From: Cognatishimia coralii
GTDB taxonomy: Bacteria; Pseudomonadota; Alphaproteobacteria; Rhodobacterales; Rhodobacteraceae
Direction of reading: 5' to 3'
Assembly: GCF_037478305.1 (NCBI RefSeq)
Contig: NZ_JBBGAZ010000006.1
Location: 1 to 64,000, forward strand
DNA length: 64,000 nucleotides
Positions 1 through 8,128 of this stretch are shown piece after piece. The notes under the pieces are model-generated. The model was not told where the DNA came from and searched no databases. It saw nothing but the letters and a program-made list of their open reading frames with translations. The translations under genes were made by a program, and so were the position numbers. How positions within the stretch are numbered: the first letter of the stretch is position 1; every line of letters starts with the position of its first letter.

Positions 1-119
1 GTAAAACAAAGCCGCCTGCGCTTCTTGTCTCGGTCCCATCATCACTCAATCCCCCGTTCAATATGGAAATTGAATCAGTGACTTCGGCCTCGATCAAGGG
101 TGAGTTTTTCAACAGAATA

Positions 120-425
120 CGCCCGTTTAGTATATGAATCAAATTTTTTAGCTGAGCAAACGATCAAGGTTGTCTCATCGCGCTTTGCGAGAATTTCGTG
201 ATGTGCTTTTGTCCTACGTGGACTCTGTTCGTCGGTAGTAAGTTTGGAATTTGATGCTTTATGAACTTTGCGGTGATGTCCTAGAGCTGGGGAGGCTTAA
301 CTGGAACTGCCTCGCAATCAAAGGTTTCACAGATTTAAGGCTTTTAGAATTCTGATTGAATAGCGCGTACACTTTCGGTGGTGCCGACTCTAATTGGCAA
401 ATGTGGAGGTATAATTGTCGGAGGG
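120..425 (+). repeat. Leader repeat, copy 1 (with 22680-22983)
   Basis: About 300 bases match 22680-22983 in the same orientation, with scattered substitutions and a few single-base indels; I judge identity at roughly 85-90 percent by eye. The match starts at gcccgtttag and ends just after the start codon region of the gene at 22974 (here ttgtcggagg, there atgtcggagg). Beyond that point the two sequences are unrelated. The 119 bases before it hold nothing I recognise. In copy 2 the block is the untranslated leader of an intact gene; here the equivalent reading frame stops after 14 codons. It looks like a remnant of a second, related mobile element. Confidence 0.85.
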
Positions 426-571
426 ACACCTCACTCCAGAAAGCGGCCTATGCCTATGAAGAGCTAAAGGAAACCGCGAAACTAGCGGTATTGGCAAGGG
501 GGTTAAATCCAAGATTATTGACACAGCGCCAAGTCGAGCTCATCGAGCGCAAGTATCCTGTCGACAAATGA
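356..571 (+). pseudogene. Short coding remnant behind the leader repeat
   Basis: An open frame of 71 codons starts at a TTG inside the leader repeat. Only its last ~45 codons (from about 430, SLQKAAYAYEELKET onward to ERKYPVDK) look protein-like, with an amphipathic Lys/Glu/Leu-rich composition. The first part is leader sequence and is probably not translated. I do not recognise the family. The likeliest reading is the 3' end of a gene whose 5' part was lost when the repeat became joined to it. A short real gene with an unusual start is possible. Confidence 0.3.
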
Positions 572-660
572 GTGATGGCAAAGTGCTATGGGTGGACCGA
601 GTCAATTTGAGTGCGGGTCGACCAAAATTTTCTGAGGCAATTTGAGATGTCTAAACGTCG

Positions 661-1698
661 TCAGTCGACTGGTGATGGTGCTAATACCGCGGTACTTTCG
701 CGTGTCTGTATTTGAACGTCCAGCTGCAAGATTCTGTCTGGTTTGCCGACACGCGCGCCCATTTGTGAAAGTAATTGCTCTGCTGCGGCGCGTCCAAGTC
801 CTACCCGATTTTGCTTGATCGTAGTCAGCGGCGGATCACAAAACTCTGCGATTTCAATATCGTCAAAGCCAACCACAGAAATGTCGTTAGGTACTGAGAT
901 ACCTTCACGCTTTAGGCCAGAAATAAGCCCGATTGCCACCATGTCAGAGGCGCAAAAAACGGCTGTTGGACGATCGTCCATTCCTGCAATTTCTTGTGCC
1001 GCGAGGAAGCCAGAGTTCAGCGAGAAATCACCTCGTATTATCCATTCTGCACAGGTTGGGAGGTTCAACTTTTGCCGGGCCTGAAGCATTCCCTCGCGGC
1101 GCTCGCGCGTTAGAACGTTGCCTTCTGGTCCTGTGATGTGTGCGATCTTTCGATGGCCGAGGTCGTATAAGTGCTGGATTGCCAACTTCGCACCCATAGC
1201 ATTGTTGCTTCGAACCGAAGGGAAGTCGACGAGAGGGCTCCATTCACAGGCAAATACAATCCTGTCGTCGACGGAGTGATGCTTGAACAATTCCAGTTCG
1301 GAAATCGAAAGGGCGCCATCCAGAGAAATCAAACCATCGATCCGGCGGTCGAGGAAGTAGTCGACAAGATTCAGATCACGTTCCGATGGATCAGATGTGT
1401 CGGATACCAAAATCGAGAACTCTGTCTCTGAAAATACGGCCGAGATTCCCTGAAGAATTTGCGAAAAGAATGGGTTTCCGAGATTCGGCACGAGAATCAG
1501 TACAGCACCTGCTTGCTGCTTTCGCAGGTTTCTTGCAGCTTTATTTAGTCTGTATCCGGTTGCTGAAATGGCGTTTTTGACAGCGGTACGGGCATCTTCA
1601 CTGACTTTATTTGGGTCTGAAAGCGCTCGACTCACTGTCGCAGTAGATACGCCAGCAACTCTTGCAACGTCTTGTACTGTAACCGCTTTTCTATCCAA
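661..1698 (-). CDS. LacI-family transcriptional repressor of the sugar cluster
   Basis: A 345-residue LacI/GalR protein. The N-terminal helix-turn-helix (about residues 7-26, VQDVARVAGVSTATVSRAL) and hinge helix bind DNA. Residues ~60-340 form the two-lobe periplasmic-binding-protein-like domain that senses a sugar. The start is a TTG; no ATG or GTG fits the conserved N-terminus, and a weak GAAGG lies upstream. It is transcribed divergently from the ABC importer at 1881. Two perfect palindromes typical of LacI operators lie between the two genes, so it very likely represses the operon and possibly itself. The effector is probably a sugar released by the GH43 enzyme of the cluster; this is inference. 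Confidence 0.9.
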   Translation of the reverse strand: MDRKAVTVQDVARVAGVSTATVSRALSDPNKVSEDARTAVKNAISATGYRLNKAARNLRKQQAGAVLILVPNLGNPFFSQILQGISAVFSETEFSILVSDTSDPSERDLNLVDYFLDRRIDGLISLDGALSISELELFKHHSVDDRIVFACEWSPLVDFPSVRSNNAMGAKLAIQHLYDLGHRKIAHITGPEGNVLTRERREGMLQARQKLNLPTCAEWIIRGDFSLNSGFLAAQEIAGMDDRPTAVFCASDMVAIGLISGLKREGISVPNDISVVGFDDIEIAEFCDPPLTTIKQNRVGLGRAAAEQLLSQMGARVGKPDRILQLDVQIQTRESTAVLAPSPVD

Positions 1699-1745
1699 TG
1701 CTCAAAGCCTTCATAACTTATTTTCACGACCAAATTATTATAGTG

Positions 1746-1774
1746 TTGACATAGGGGCTACCAGTTAGATTATT
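1746..1774 (+). promoter_or_regulatory. Probable sigma-70 promoter of the sugar ABC operon
   Basis: A perfect -35 box TTGACA (1746-1751) is followed after 17 bases by ATTATT (1769-1774), a moderate -10 box. The predicted transcription start falls near 1781, inside the first LacI operator, the usual arrangement for steric repression. Confidence 0.6.
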
Positions 1775-1775
1775 T

Positions 1776-1791
1776 TTGTAATCGATTACAA
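1776..1791. promoter_or_regulatory. LacI-type operator O1
   Basis: TTGTAATCGATTACAA is a perfect 16-base palindrome with the central CG of LacI/GalR-family operators. It overlaps the predicted transcription start of the ABC operon. The same 14-base core is repeated at 1811-1824. Confidence 0.85.
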
Positions 1792-1809
1792 GCAATCGTT
1801 TGTTTTGCC

Positions 1810-1825
1810 ATGTAATCGATTACAA
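1810..1825. promoter_or_regulatory. LacI-type operator O2
   Basis: A second perfect copy of the core TGTAATCGATTACA lies with its centre 34 bases from that of O1, about three helical turns. The two sites therefore face the same side of the DNA, which suits cooperative binding by neighbouring LacI-family dimers. Confidence 0.85.
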
Positions 1826-1880
1826 AGTGTTGCGCTCTAAATTGAGCGCTGGACCCGTGGGTCCGAAAAGGGAGGAAAAA

Positions 1881-3116
1881 ATGAACATAATCCGGAACAT
1901 TCTGGTGGGAACAACAGCACTGTGCGCAGCGACCGCTGTGACAGCTGCTGATCTCGAAGTTACTCATTGGTGGACGTCCGGCGGTGAAGCCGCTGCGGTG
2001 TCTGAATTCGCTAAGGCGCTGAACGAAAAGACGGAGCACAATTGGGTGGATGGTGCGATCGCTGGCTCCGGCGGTACGGCGCGGCCAATCATCATCAGCC
2101 GTATTCTCGGCGGTGACCCAATGCATGCCACTCAGCTGAACCATGGCCGTCAGGCAGAAGAGTTGATCGAAGCAGGATTGCTTCTCGACCTCACCGATGT
2201 TGCCGAAGCTGAGGGATGGAAAGATATCGTAAACCCGTCTTCACTGCTGGACAGTTGTACCGTGGATGGTCGCGTTTATTGCGCGCCTGTGAATATTCAC
2301 TCCTGGCAATGGATTTGGCTGAGCCACAAAGCCTACGCTGACGCAGGGGTCGACGTACCAAGCAATTGGGACGAGTTTGTCGCTGCAGCGCCCGCGCTTG
2401 AAGCTGCTGGCAAGATCCCACTGGCGATGGGCCAACAGCCTTGGCAGTCCTCAGGTGCCTTTGGCGTGATGGCGATCGCAATCGCAGGCATTGATGCCTG
2501 GACAGCCGTCAACGTTGACAAAGATGCTGCAGTTGCAGGTGGCGCGGACTATGCACGCGTATTTGAAGCAGCCGCCAACGCGCGGACATTTGCTGCAAAC
2601 TCAAACGTTCAGGACTGGAACCAAGCGACCAACCTCGTCATTACCGGCCAAGCAGGTGGTCAGATTATGGGTGACTGGGCGCAAGGTGAATTCGCCGTTG
2701 CAGAACAGACCGCAGGCGTAGACTACACCTGTTTGCCAGGCTTGGGTGTGAATGAGATCATCTCAACCGGCGGTGACGCGTTCTACTTCCCGAAACAGAA
2801 CGACGCAGACATCGAGGCCGCTCAGAAAGAGCTGGCTGCACTGCTTCTTTCTCCTGAAGTTCAGGTTTCCTTCAACCTGAAAAAAGGCTCGCTGCCAGTG
2901 CGTGGCGACGTCGATCTGTCTGCAGCGAACGACTGTATGCAGAAGGGTCTCGAGATCTTGGCCTCCGGCGCCATCCTCCCAAGTGGCGATCAGACGTTGT
3001 CTCCGGACACCTCAGGTCAGATCGAAGACCTGATGGTCGAGTTTTGGAATGATCCGTCATACTCCGCGGCTGACGCGCAAGAGCGTTTCGCGGCGATCAT
3101 TGCAGACGCTGACTAA
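1881..3116 (+). CDS. Sugar ABC transporter, periplasmic binding protein (CUT1)
   Basis: A 411-residue secreted solute-binding protein of the carbohydrate uptake transporter 1 class. Residues 1-22 are a signal peptide (charged MNIIRN, hydrophobic core, TAVTAA cleavage region). The mature protein begins LEVTHWWTSGGEAAAV, a start typical of glucose/mannose-type binding proteins. The ATG at 1881 has a strong ribosome site (GGGAGGAAAAA); upstream in-frame codons are not needed. It is the first gene of an operon with two permeases (3198, 4123) and an ATPase (5065). A hairpin follows it directly, which would help accumulate this subunit above the membrane parts. The substrate is not readable from the sequence; the GH43 gene suggests a plant or algal pentose-containing sugar. 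Confidence 0.92.
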   Translation: MNIIRNILVGTTALCAATAVTAADLEVTHWWTSGGEAAAVSEFAKALNEKTEHNWVDGAIAGSGGTARPIIISRILGGDPMHATQLNHGRQAEELIEAGLLLDLTDVAEAEGWKDIVNPSSLLDSCTVDGRVYCAPVNIHSWQWIWLSHKAYADAGVDVPSNWDEFVAAAPALEAAGKIPLAMGQQPWQSSGAFGVMAIAIAGIDAWTAVNVDKDAAVAGGADYARVFEAAANARTFAANSNVQDWNQATNLVITGQAGGQIMGDWAQGEFAVAEQTAGVDYTCLPGLGVNEIISTGGDAFYFPKQNDADIEAAQKELAALLLSPEVQVSFNLKKGSLPVRGDVDLSAANDCMQKGLEILASGAILPSGDQTLSPDTSGQIEDLMVEFWNDPSYSAADAQERFAAIIADAD

Positions 3117-3125
3117 TCCACCGTT

Positions 3126-3151
3126 GGGTTCAGCTTTTCGGAGCTGAACCC
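3126..3151 (+). other. Intercistronic hairpin after the binding-protein gene
   Basis: GGGTTCAGCT and AGCTGAACCC form a perfect 10 bp stem with a 6-base loop, directly after the binding-protein stop codon. There is no T run, so it is more likely an mRNA-stabilising or processing hairpin than a full terminator. Such elements commonly raise the level of the binding protein over the permeases. Confidence 0.65.
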
Positions 3152-3197
3152 GCGCTGACCGCCAATGTGTGGTCGCTTCAATACGTAGGTAATTTTC

Positions 3198-4130
3198 ATG
3201 TCGATCACCGAGAATGCGTCCGTGCGACAGGACAGAAGTTCGCGAAAGCCGCCCAACCGCATGTTCAAAAACATGACAGCGAAGATCGCATCCATCCCTA
3301 TGGTGTTCACTGCCCTGGTGGTTTTTATCGGCTGTACGGTCTGGACGATCTATCACTCCTTTACCCGATCCCGCCTGCTGCCCGCGCCTGACAAATGGGT
3401 GGGTTTGGATCAATATGAACGTCTGTGGAGCACGCGGCGCTGGTTGGTTTCGATTGAGAACTTGGCAATCTATGGGATCTGTTCGATGATCCTTAGCCTT
3501 GTGATCGGCTTTACACTGGCGGCTCTCTTGGATCGCAAAATTCGAGGGGAAGCAGTATTTCGCACGATTTTCCTCTATCCTTTCGCGCTGAGCTTTATCG
3601 TAACAGGCCTTGTGTGGCAGTGGATCTTGAACCCTCAGTTCGGCATTCAATCTGTCGTGCAGAAACTGGGGTGGAGCGGGTTTGCTTTTGACCCTCTGAA
3701 CAACCCGGACATCGTGATCTATGGCATTCTGATTGCAGGGATCTGGCAGGGCTCGGGCTTTATTATGGTGATAATGCTCGCGGGTCTGCGTGGCATTGAT
3801 GAGGACATATGGAAGGCCACGCGCGTCGATGGCATCGCGACCTGGAAGACCTATCTGGTGGTGATTATTCCTATGATGCGCCCGATTTTTGTGACCGCTT
3901 TGGTCCTAATCGCCTCGGGTATCATCAAAGTTTACGATCTTGTGGTGGCCCAAACATCGGGTGGTCCGGGCATCGCCTCGGAAGTGCCTGCCAAATACGT
4001 TATCGAAAAAATGTTCCAGTCACAGAACCTCGGTCAGGGCTTCGCAGCCTCGACGATGATGCTCGTCAGCGTGCTCATTGTTCTCATCCCATGGGCATAT
4101 CTGGAATTCGGAGGAAAACGTCGTGATTAA
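3198..4130 (+). CDS. Sugar ABC transporter permease 1 (MalF type)
   Basis: A 310-residue inner-membrane subunit with about six hydrophobic segments, starting with PMVFTALVVFIGCTVWTIY. The conserved cytoplasmic loop (KATRVDGIATWKTYLVVIIPMM, about residues 212-233) carries the EAA-type motif that docks on the ATPase. The ATG at 3198 lacks a clear ribosome site; the ATG at 3261 (MFKNMTAK) is a possible alternative just before the first membrane helix. It overlaps the second permease by 8 bases, indicating translational coupling. Confidence 0.92.
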   Translation: MSITENASVRQDRSSRKPPNRMFKNMTAKIASIPMVFTALVVFIGCTVWTIYHSFTRSRLLPAPDKWVGLDQYERLWSTRRWLVSIENLAIYGICSMILSLVIGFTLAALLDRKIRGEAVFRTIFLYPFALSFIVTGLVWQWILNPQFGIQSVVQKLGWSGFAFDPLNNPDIVIYGILIAGIWQGSGFIMVIMLAGLRGIDEDIWKATRVDGIATWKTYLVVIIPMMRPIFVTALVLIASGIIKVYDLVVAQTSGGPGIASEVPAKYVIEKMFQSQNLGQGFAASTMMLVSVLIVLIPWAYLEFGGKRRD

Positions 4131-5061
4131 TCCGTCGACACGCCTCGAGGGTCCACGCGGCCCAAAGCCACGCAAGCGGTTGTCGCCCGCCAACATCATG
4201 CTCTACAGCACCTTGTTTGTGGCTTCAGTTTATTATCTGCTTCCGCTCTACGTCATGATCGTCACGTCTTTGAAAGGCATGCCAGAGATCCGTCTGGGCA
4301 ACGTATTCGCCTTGCCTGTGGAGGTTACATTTGAGCCTTGGGTGAAAGCCTGGTCACAGGCCTGCACCGGCATCAATTGTGAAGGTTTGTCGCGCGGTTT
4401 CTGGAACTCTGTACGTATCATGGTTCCGTCGGTGATTATCTCGATCATCATCGCTTCGGTGAACGGCTATGCACTAGCGAATTGGAAGTTCAAAGGGTCT
4501 GAAGTGTTCTTCACTATTCTGATCTTTGGAGCCTTCATTCCATATCAGGTGATGATTTATCCAATCGTTATCCTACTTCGTGAAACTGGCGATGTCATCG
4601 CAGCGGCAACAGGTACCAACTTTCGTCTGATGGGAACGCTCGGGGGGCTTGTGATTGTTCACTCGATCTTTGGTATGCCGATACTGACGCTCTTGTTCCG
4701 CAACTACTTCGCTTCCGTTCCTGAAGAGCTGTTCAAAGCTGCGCGCGTCGATGGGGCAGGGTTCTGGCGGATCTACTTTCAGGTCATGCTGCCGATGTCG
4801 CTACCGATCTTTGTTGTTGCGATCATCCTTCAAGTCACTGGCATCTGGAACGACTTCTTGTTCGGCGTAATCTACACCAAGCCTGAAATCTACCCGATGA
4901 CAGTACAACTAAACAACATCGTGAATTCGGTCCAAGGCGTCAAAGAATACAACGTAAATATGGCCGCGACTTTGCTGACGGGTCTGGTGCCGCTGGTGAT
5001 CTACTTCGTCTCTGGAAAACTGTTTGTCCGCGGTATCGCCGCCGGTGCCGTGAAAGGATAA
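4123..5061 (+). CDS. Sugar ABC transporter permease 2 (MalG type)
   Basis: The 312-residue partner permease. I place the start at GTG 4123, which has the ribosome site GAGGAAAA six bases upstream and overlaps the end of the first permease; the frame is open further upstream but that part is the other gene. Six membrane segments are visible. The EAA loop reads KAARVDGAGFWRIYFQVMLPM (about residues 206-226). It should form a heterodimeric channel with the product of 3198. Confidence 0.92.
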   Translation: MINPSTRLEGPRGPKPRKRLSPANIMLYSTLFVASVYYLLPLYVMIVTSLKGMPEIRLGNVFALPVEVTFEPWVKAWSQACTGINCEGLSRGFWNSVRIMVPSVIISIIIASVNGYALANWKFKGSEVFFTILIFGAFIPYQVMIYPIVILLRETGDVIAAATGTNFRLMGTLGGLVIVHSIFGMPILTLLFRNYFASVPEELFKAARVDGAGFWRIYFQVMLPMSLPIFVVAIILQVTGIWNDFLFGVIYTKPEIYPMTVQLNNIVNSVQGVKEYNVNMAATLLTGLVPLVIYFVSGKLFVRGIAAGAVKG

Positions 5062-5064
5062 GTC

Positions 5065-6213
5065 ATGGGAAAAACAACAACGAATGGTATCGAGCTCGAC
5101 CCTGATTTGATGAAACAGGCTAAGCCCGTGCATCAGGATCCCAGCATCGAAATCAAGAACCTACATCTAAGTTTTGGCTCTGTCGAAGTGCTCAAAGACC
5201 TCAACCTTGAAATTGGCAAAGGTGAGTTTCTAGTTCTCTTGGGGTCATCTGGCTGTGGCAAGTCGACATTGCTAAACTGCATCGCTGGGCTATTGGACGT
5301 CACCGATGGTCAGATCCACATCGGTGGTCGCAATGTCACCTGGGAAGAACCCTCGGATCGCGGCATTGGCATGGTGTTCCAAAGCTATGCGCTTTATCCG
5401 CAAATGAGTGTCGAAGGGAATCTTTCGTTTGGCTTGAGGAATGCGGGCGTGCCGAAGGCGGAAATCGCTGAGCGTGTCGCACGTGCCGCGAAGACTCTGC
5501 AAATCGAGCCTTTATTGAAACGCAAACCCGCCGCTCTGTCGGGAGGTCAAAGGCAACGGGTCGCGATTGGCCGAGCCCTGGTGCGCGACGTTGATGTCTT
5601 CCTATTCGACGAGCCGCTTTCCAACCTCGATGCGAAATTGCGTGCAGATTTGAGAGTTGAAATTAAGCAACTGCACCAGACCCTCGACAACACAATGATC
5701 TATGTGACCCATGACCAGATCGAAGCTATGACTTTGGCTGACCGCATTGCGATTATGAAGGGGGGAAAGATTTTGCAACTCGCAACCCCCAATGAGATCT
5801 ACAGCCGCCCTGCAAATAAGTATGTAGCGGAGTTCATCGGTTCCCCAACAATGAACTTCTTTAGCGGTGACCTCTCCAAAGGCAGCTTCACGTGCTCGGC
5901 AGGCGACTTTTCTACCGCCGGATATGAATTTGGCACTTCATCAGCAGACAACGGTGCGGCGTGGTTTGGTATTCGTCCCGAGCATATTCAATGTGGTGAG
6001 GAAGCATCCCTCAGTCCGATCAAACTGGAAAGCAAAGTGCAATTGGTCGAGCCATTGGGATCGGACACATTGGCCCGCGTGCTTGTTGGAGAGCATCAAA
6101 TCTGGGTTCGTCTGGACGGACAGGCCGAACTCAGAACAGGGGATCCACTGACCATCGGGTTCTCTGCCGCTTTGGCGAACATTTTCAGCAAAACAACCGA
6201 AGAACGCCTATAG
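5065..6213 (+). CDS. Sugar ABC transporter ATP-binding protein (MsmK/UgpC type)
   Basis: A 382-residue CUT1 ATPase. Walker A is GSSGCGKST (residues 60-68), the signature is LSGGQRQR, Walker B reads VFLFDEP, and the switch histidine is in YVTHD. The C-terminal third is a TOBE regulatory domain. It follows permease 2 by three bases with AAAGGA as ribosome site. Compared with other family members it has an N-terminal extension of about 25 residues before the ATPase core. It powers sugar import together with the products of 1881, 3198 and 4123. Confidence 0.93.
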   Translation: MGKTTTNGIELDPDLMKQAKPVHQDPSIEIKNLHLSFGSVEVLKDLNLEIGKGEFLVLLGSSGCGKSTLLNCIAGLLDVTDGQIHIGGRNVTWEEPSDRGIGMVFQSYALYPQMSVEGNLSFGLRNAGVPKAEIAERVARAAKTLQIEPLLKRKPAALSGGQRQRVAIGRALVRDVDVFLFDEPLSNLDAKLRADLRVEIKQLHQTLDNTMIYVTHDQIEAMTLADRIAIMKGGKILQLATPNEIYSRPANKYVAEFIGSPTMNFFSGDLSKGSFTCSAGDFSTAGYEFGTSSADNGAAWFGIRPEHIQCGEEASLSPIKLESKVQLVEPLGSDTLARVLVGEHQIWVRLDGQAELRTGDPLTIGFSAALANIFSKTTEERL

Positions 6214-6238
6214 GGGCGAAGTATACAGGAAGACAATT

Positions 6239-6988
6239 ATGAGTTTTTCGTTCCAACTCTATTCTGCACGGAACTTCACGCCTTGGGCTGATGTCATCGC
6301 AAGCATTGCTAAATTGGGCTACACGCAGGTCGAAGGCTTTGGCGGGGTTTATGAAAACCCGGCGGAGTTTAAAGACCTGCTAGATCGGCATGGATTGACT
6401 ATGCCAAGCGGTCACTTCTTTCCATTGGCAAGCTGCGAGGATGAGTTTGTGATCTCGATCGCAGCGGCGAAGACACTCGGGATCCAAAAGATCTTTTGTC
6501 CTGCCCCCGATCAAGAATTGCAAAACGGGGCAACGCGTGCAGATTGGATTGCCTATGCTGCTCGTTTGTCCGATGTAAGCAAGCGCGTACAGGATGCAGG
6601 CCTCGCGTTCGGTTGGCACAACCACCATTGGGAGTTCATGCCTTTGGCCGACGGTACGTTGCCGATGAACATCCTGCTGGAAAACGCGCCGGATATCGAG
6701 TGGGAGATGGACGTCGCCTGGGTCATCCGAGGCGGTCATGATCCGATGCAATGGATTGCCGATCACGGGGCGCGGATTACCGCTGCACACGTTAAGGACA
6801 TTGCTCCCGAGGGTGAATGCGAAGACGAGGACGGCTGGGCTGACGTGGGTCAAGGTACAATGGATTGGGCGGCATTGATCGCTGCGCTGAGGGCCCATGG
6901 CGTGACGCTTTTTGTGGCAGAACATGACAACCCTTCTGATGTGACCCGCTTTGCGACGCGGTCCATTGAAGCTTTCCGCACTTATTAA
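6239..6988 (+). CDS. Sugar phosphate isomerase/epimerase (AP endonuclease 2-like TIM barrel)
   Basis: A 249-residue xylose-isomerase-like TIM barrel. The metal-site pattern of the family is visible: HNHHWEF (about residues 126-132), EWEMDVAWV with the metal-binding Asp, and AAHVKD. Such proteins act as isomerases, epimerases or dehydratases on free or oxidised sugars. The gene sits in the sugar operon, 25 bases after the ATPase and 9 bases before an oxidoreductase. Pairing with Gfo/Idh/MocA enzymes is typical of pathways that oxidise and rearrange unusual sugars. The exact substrate is unknown. Confidence 0.85.
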   Translation: MSFSFQLYSARNFTPWADVIASIAKLGYTQVEGFGGVYENPAEFKDLLDRHGLTMPSGHFFPLASCEDEFVISIAAAKTLGIQKIFCPAPDQELQNGATRADWIAYAARLSDVSKRVQDAGLAFGWHNHHWEFMPLADGTLPMNILLENAPDIEWEMDVAWVIRGGHDPMQWIADHGARITAAHVKDIAPEGECEDEDGWADVGQGTMDWAALIAALRAHGVTLFVAEHDNPSDVTRFATRSIEAFRTY

Positions 6989-6997
6989 GAGGCAATT

Positions 6998-8116
6998 ATG
7001 AGCAAAACACTTGGAATAGGCGTGATCGGTTGCGGCAATATCTCGGCGGCTTACATGCGACTGGCCCCGATGTTTGCAGGTATCGAAATGCGCGCCTGCG
7101 CCGATATGAATATGGATGCTGCAAAAGCTCGGGCTGAAGAATTTGGCTTGCGTGCAGAAACCGTGGACCGGCTTTTGGCCTCAGACGACATAGATATTGT
7201 CGTTAACCTGACCGTACCAAACGCACACCACGAAGTTTCAACGCGCATTCTTAAGGCTGGTAAGCACGCTTATTCAGAAAAACCATTTGTCCTGACCGTT
7301 GAAGAGGGGCAAAGCCTAAAGGCTCTAGCGGATGCCAAAGGGCTGCGTGTTGGATCGGCTCCAGACACGTTTATGGGCGGCGCGCATCAGTTGGCTCGAT
7401 CGCTGATCGATGCGGGTGCTGTTGGGAAAGTTACCTCGGGCACGTGTTTTGTGCAAAGCCCGGGCATGGAGATGTGGCACCCGAACCCAGACTTTTTCTT
7501 CAAGCCCGGTGGCGGGCCAATTCTTGATCTGGGGCCTTACTACGTCTCGAACCTTGTTCAGCTTCTGGGGCCAGTAAAGCGCGTCGTCGCAATGTCATCC
7601 AAAGGGTCCGACGAGCGCACAATCACAAGTGAACCTCGAAACGGTGAGAAAATCGCTGTCGAAACACCAACGACTATTCACGCGGTTCTTCAGTTCAAAT
7701 CAGGCGCGCAAGTGACCTATTGCGCCAGCTGGGATGTCTGGCAGCACGGTCATGCCAATATGGAGCTTTACGGAGAGACAGGAACCCTGCACGTGCCGGA
7801 CCCTAATTTCTTTGGGGGTGAGGTGCGCATGACGGACAAAGAAACGTTCGTAAACGTACCCGGCTGGGAGCATCCTTTGTCTGTCGCGAATGATGGGCCA
7901 AATGCGAACTATCGCGCAGCTGGCCTTGCCGATATGGCGCAAGCAATTCTAGAGGATCGTCCGCATCGCTGTTCACTCGAGTTTTCGTTGCACGTCGTTG
8001 ATGTGATGACAGCCATTCTCACGTCAGGCGAAGAAGGTCGTTTTGTCGAAATGACAACAACGTGCGAGCGCCCCGCGGCACTGTCCGCAACCGCAGCCCA
8101 AGCACTGCTTGCATAA
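6998..8116 (+). CDS. Gfo/Idh/MocA family oxidoreductase
   Basis: A 372-residue NAD(P)-dependent dehydrogenase. The N-terminal Rossmann fold begins GIGVIGCGNISAAY (about residues 5-18). The family motif EKPFV (about residues 95-99) contains the lysine that contacts the nicotinamide. The C-terminal alpha/beta domain follows, with PILDLGPYYV. It probably oxidises the imported sugar or a derivative. It is embedded in the operon between the TIM-barrel and GH43 genes. Confidence 0.88.
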   Translation: MSKTLGIGVIGCGNISAAYMRLAPMFAGIEMRACADMNMDAAKARAEEFGLRAETVDRLLASDDIDIVVNLTVPNAHHEVSTRILKAGKHAYSEKPFVLTVEEGQSLKALADAKGLRVGSAPDTFMGGAHQLARSLIDAGAVGKVTSGTCFVQSPGMEMWHPNPDFFFKPGGGPILDLGPYYVSNLVQLLGPVKRVVAMSSKGSDERTITSEPRNGEKIAVETPTTIHAVLQFKSGAQVTYCASWDVWQHGHANMELYGETGTLHVPDPNFFGGEVRMTDKETFVNVPGWEHPLSVANDGPNANYRAAGLADMAQAILEDRPHRCSLEFSLHVVDVMTAILTSGEEGRFVEMTTTCERPAALSATAAQALLA

Positions 8117-8128
8117 GCGGGAGCGCCG

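Noticed and set aside
743..1580. Several open frames antisense to the LacI repressor gene
   Set aside because: They are complements of a clear LacI gene and have no protein character of their own.
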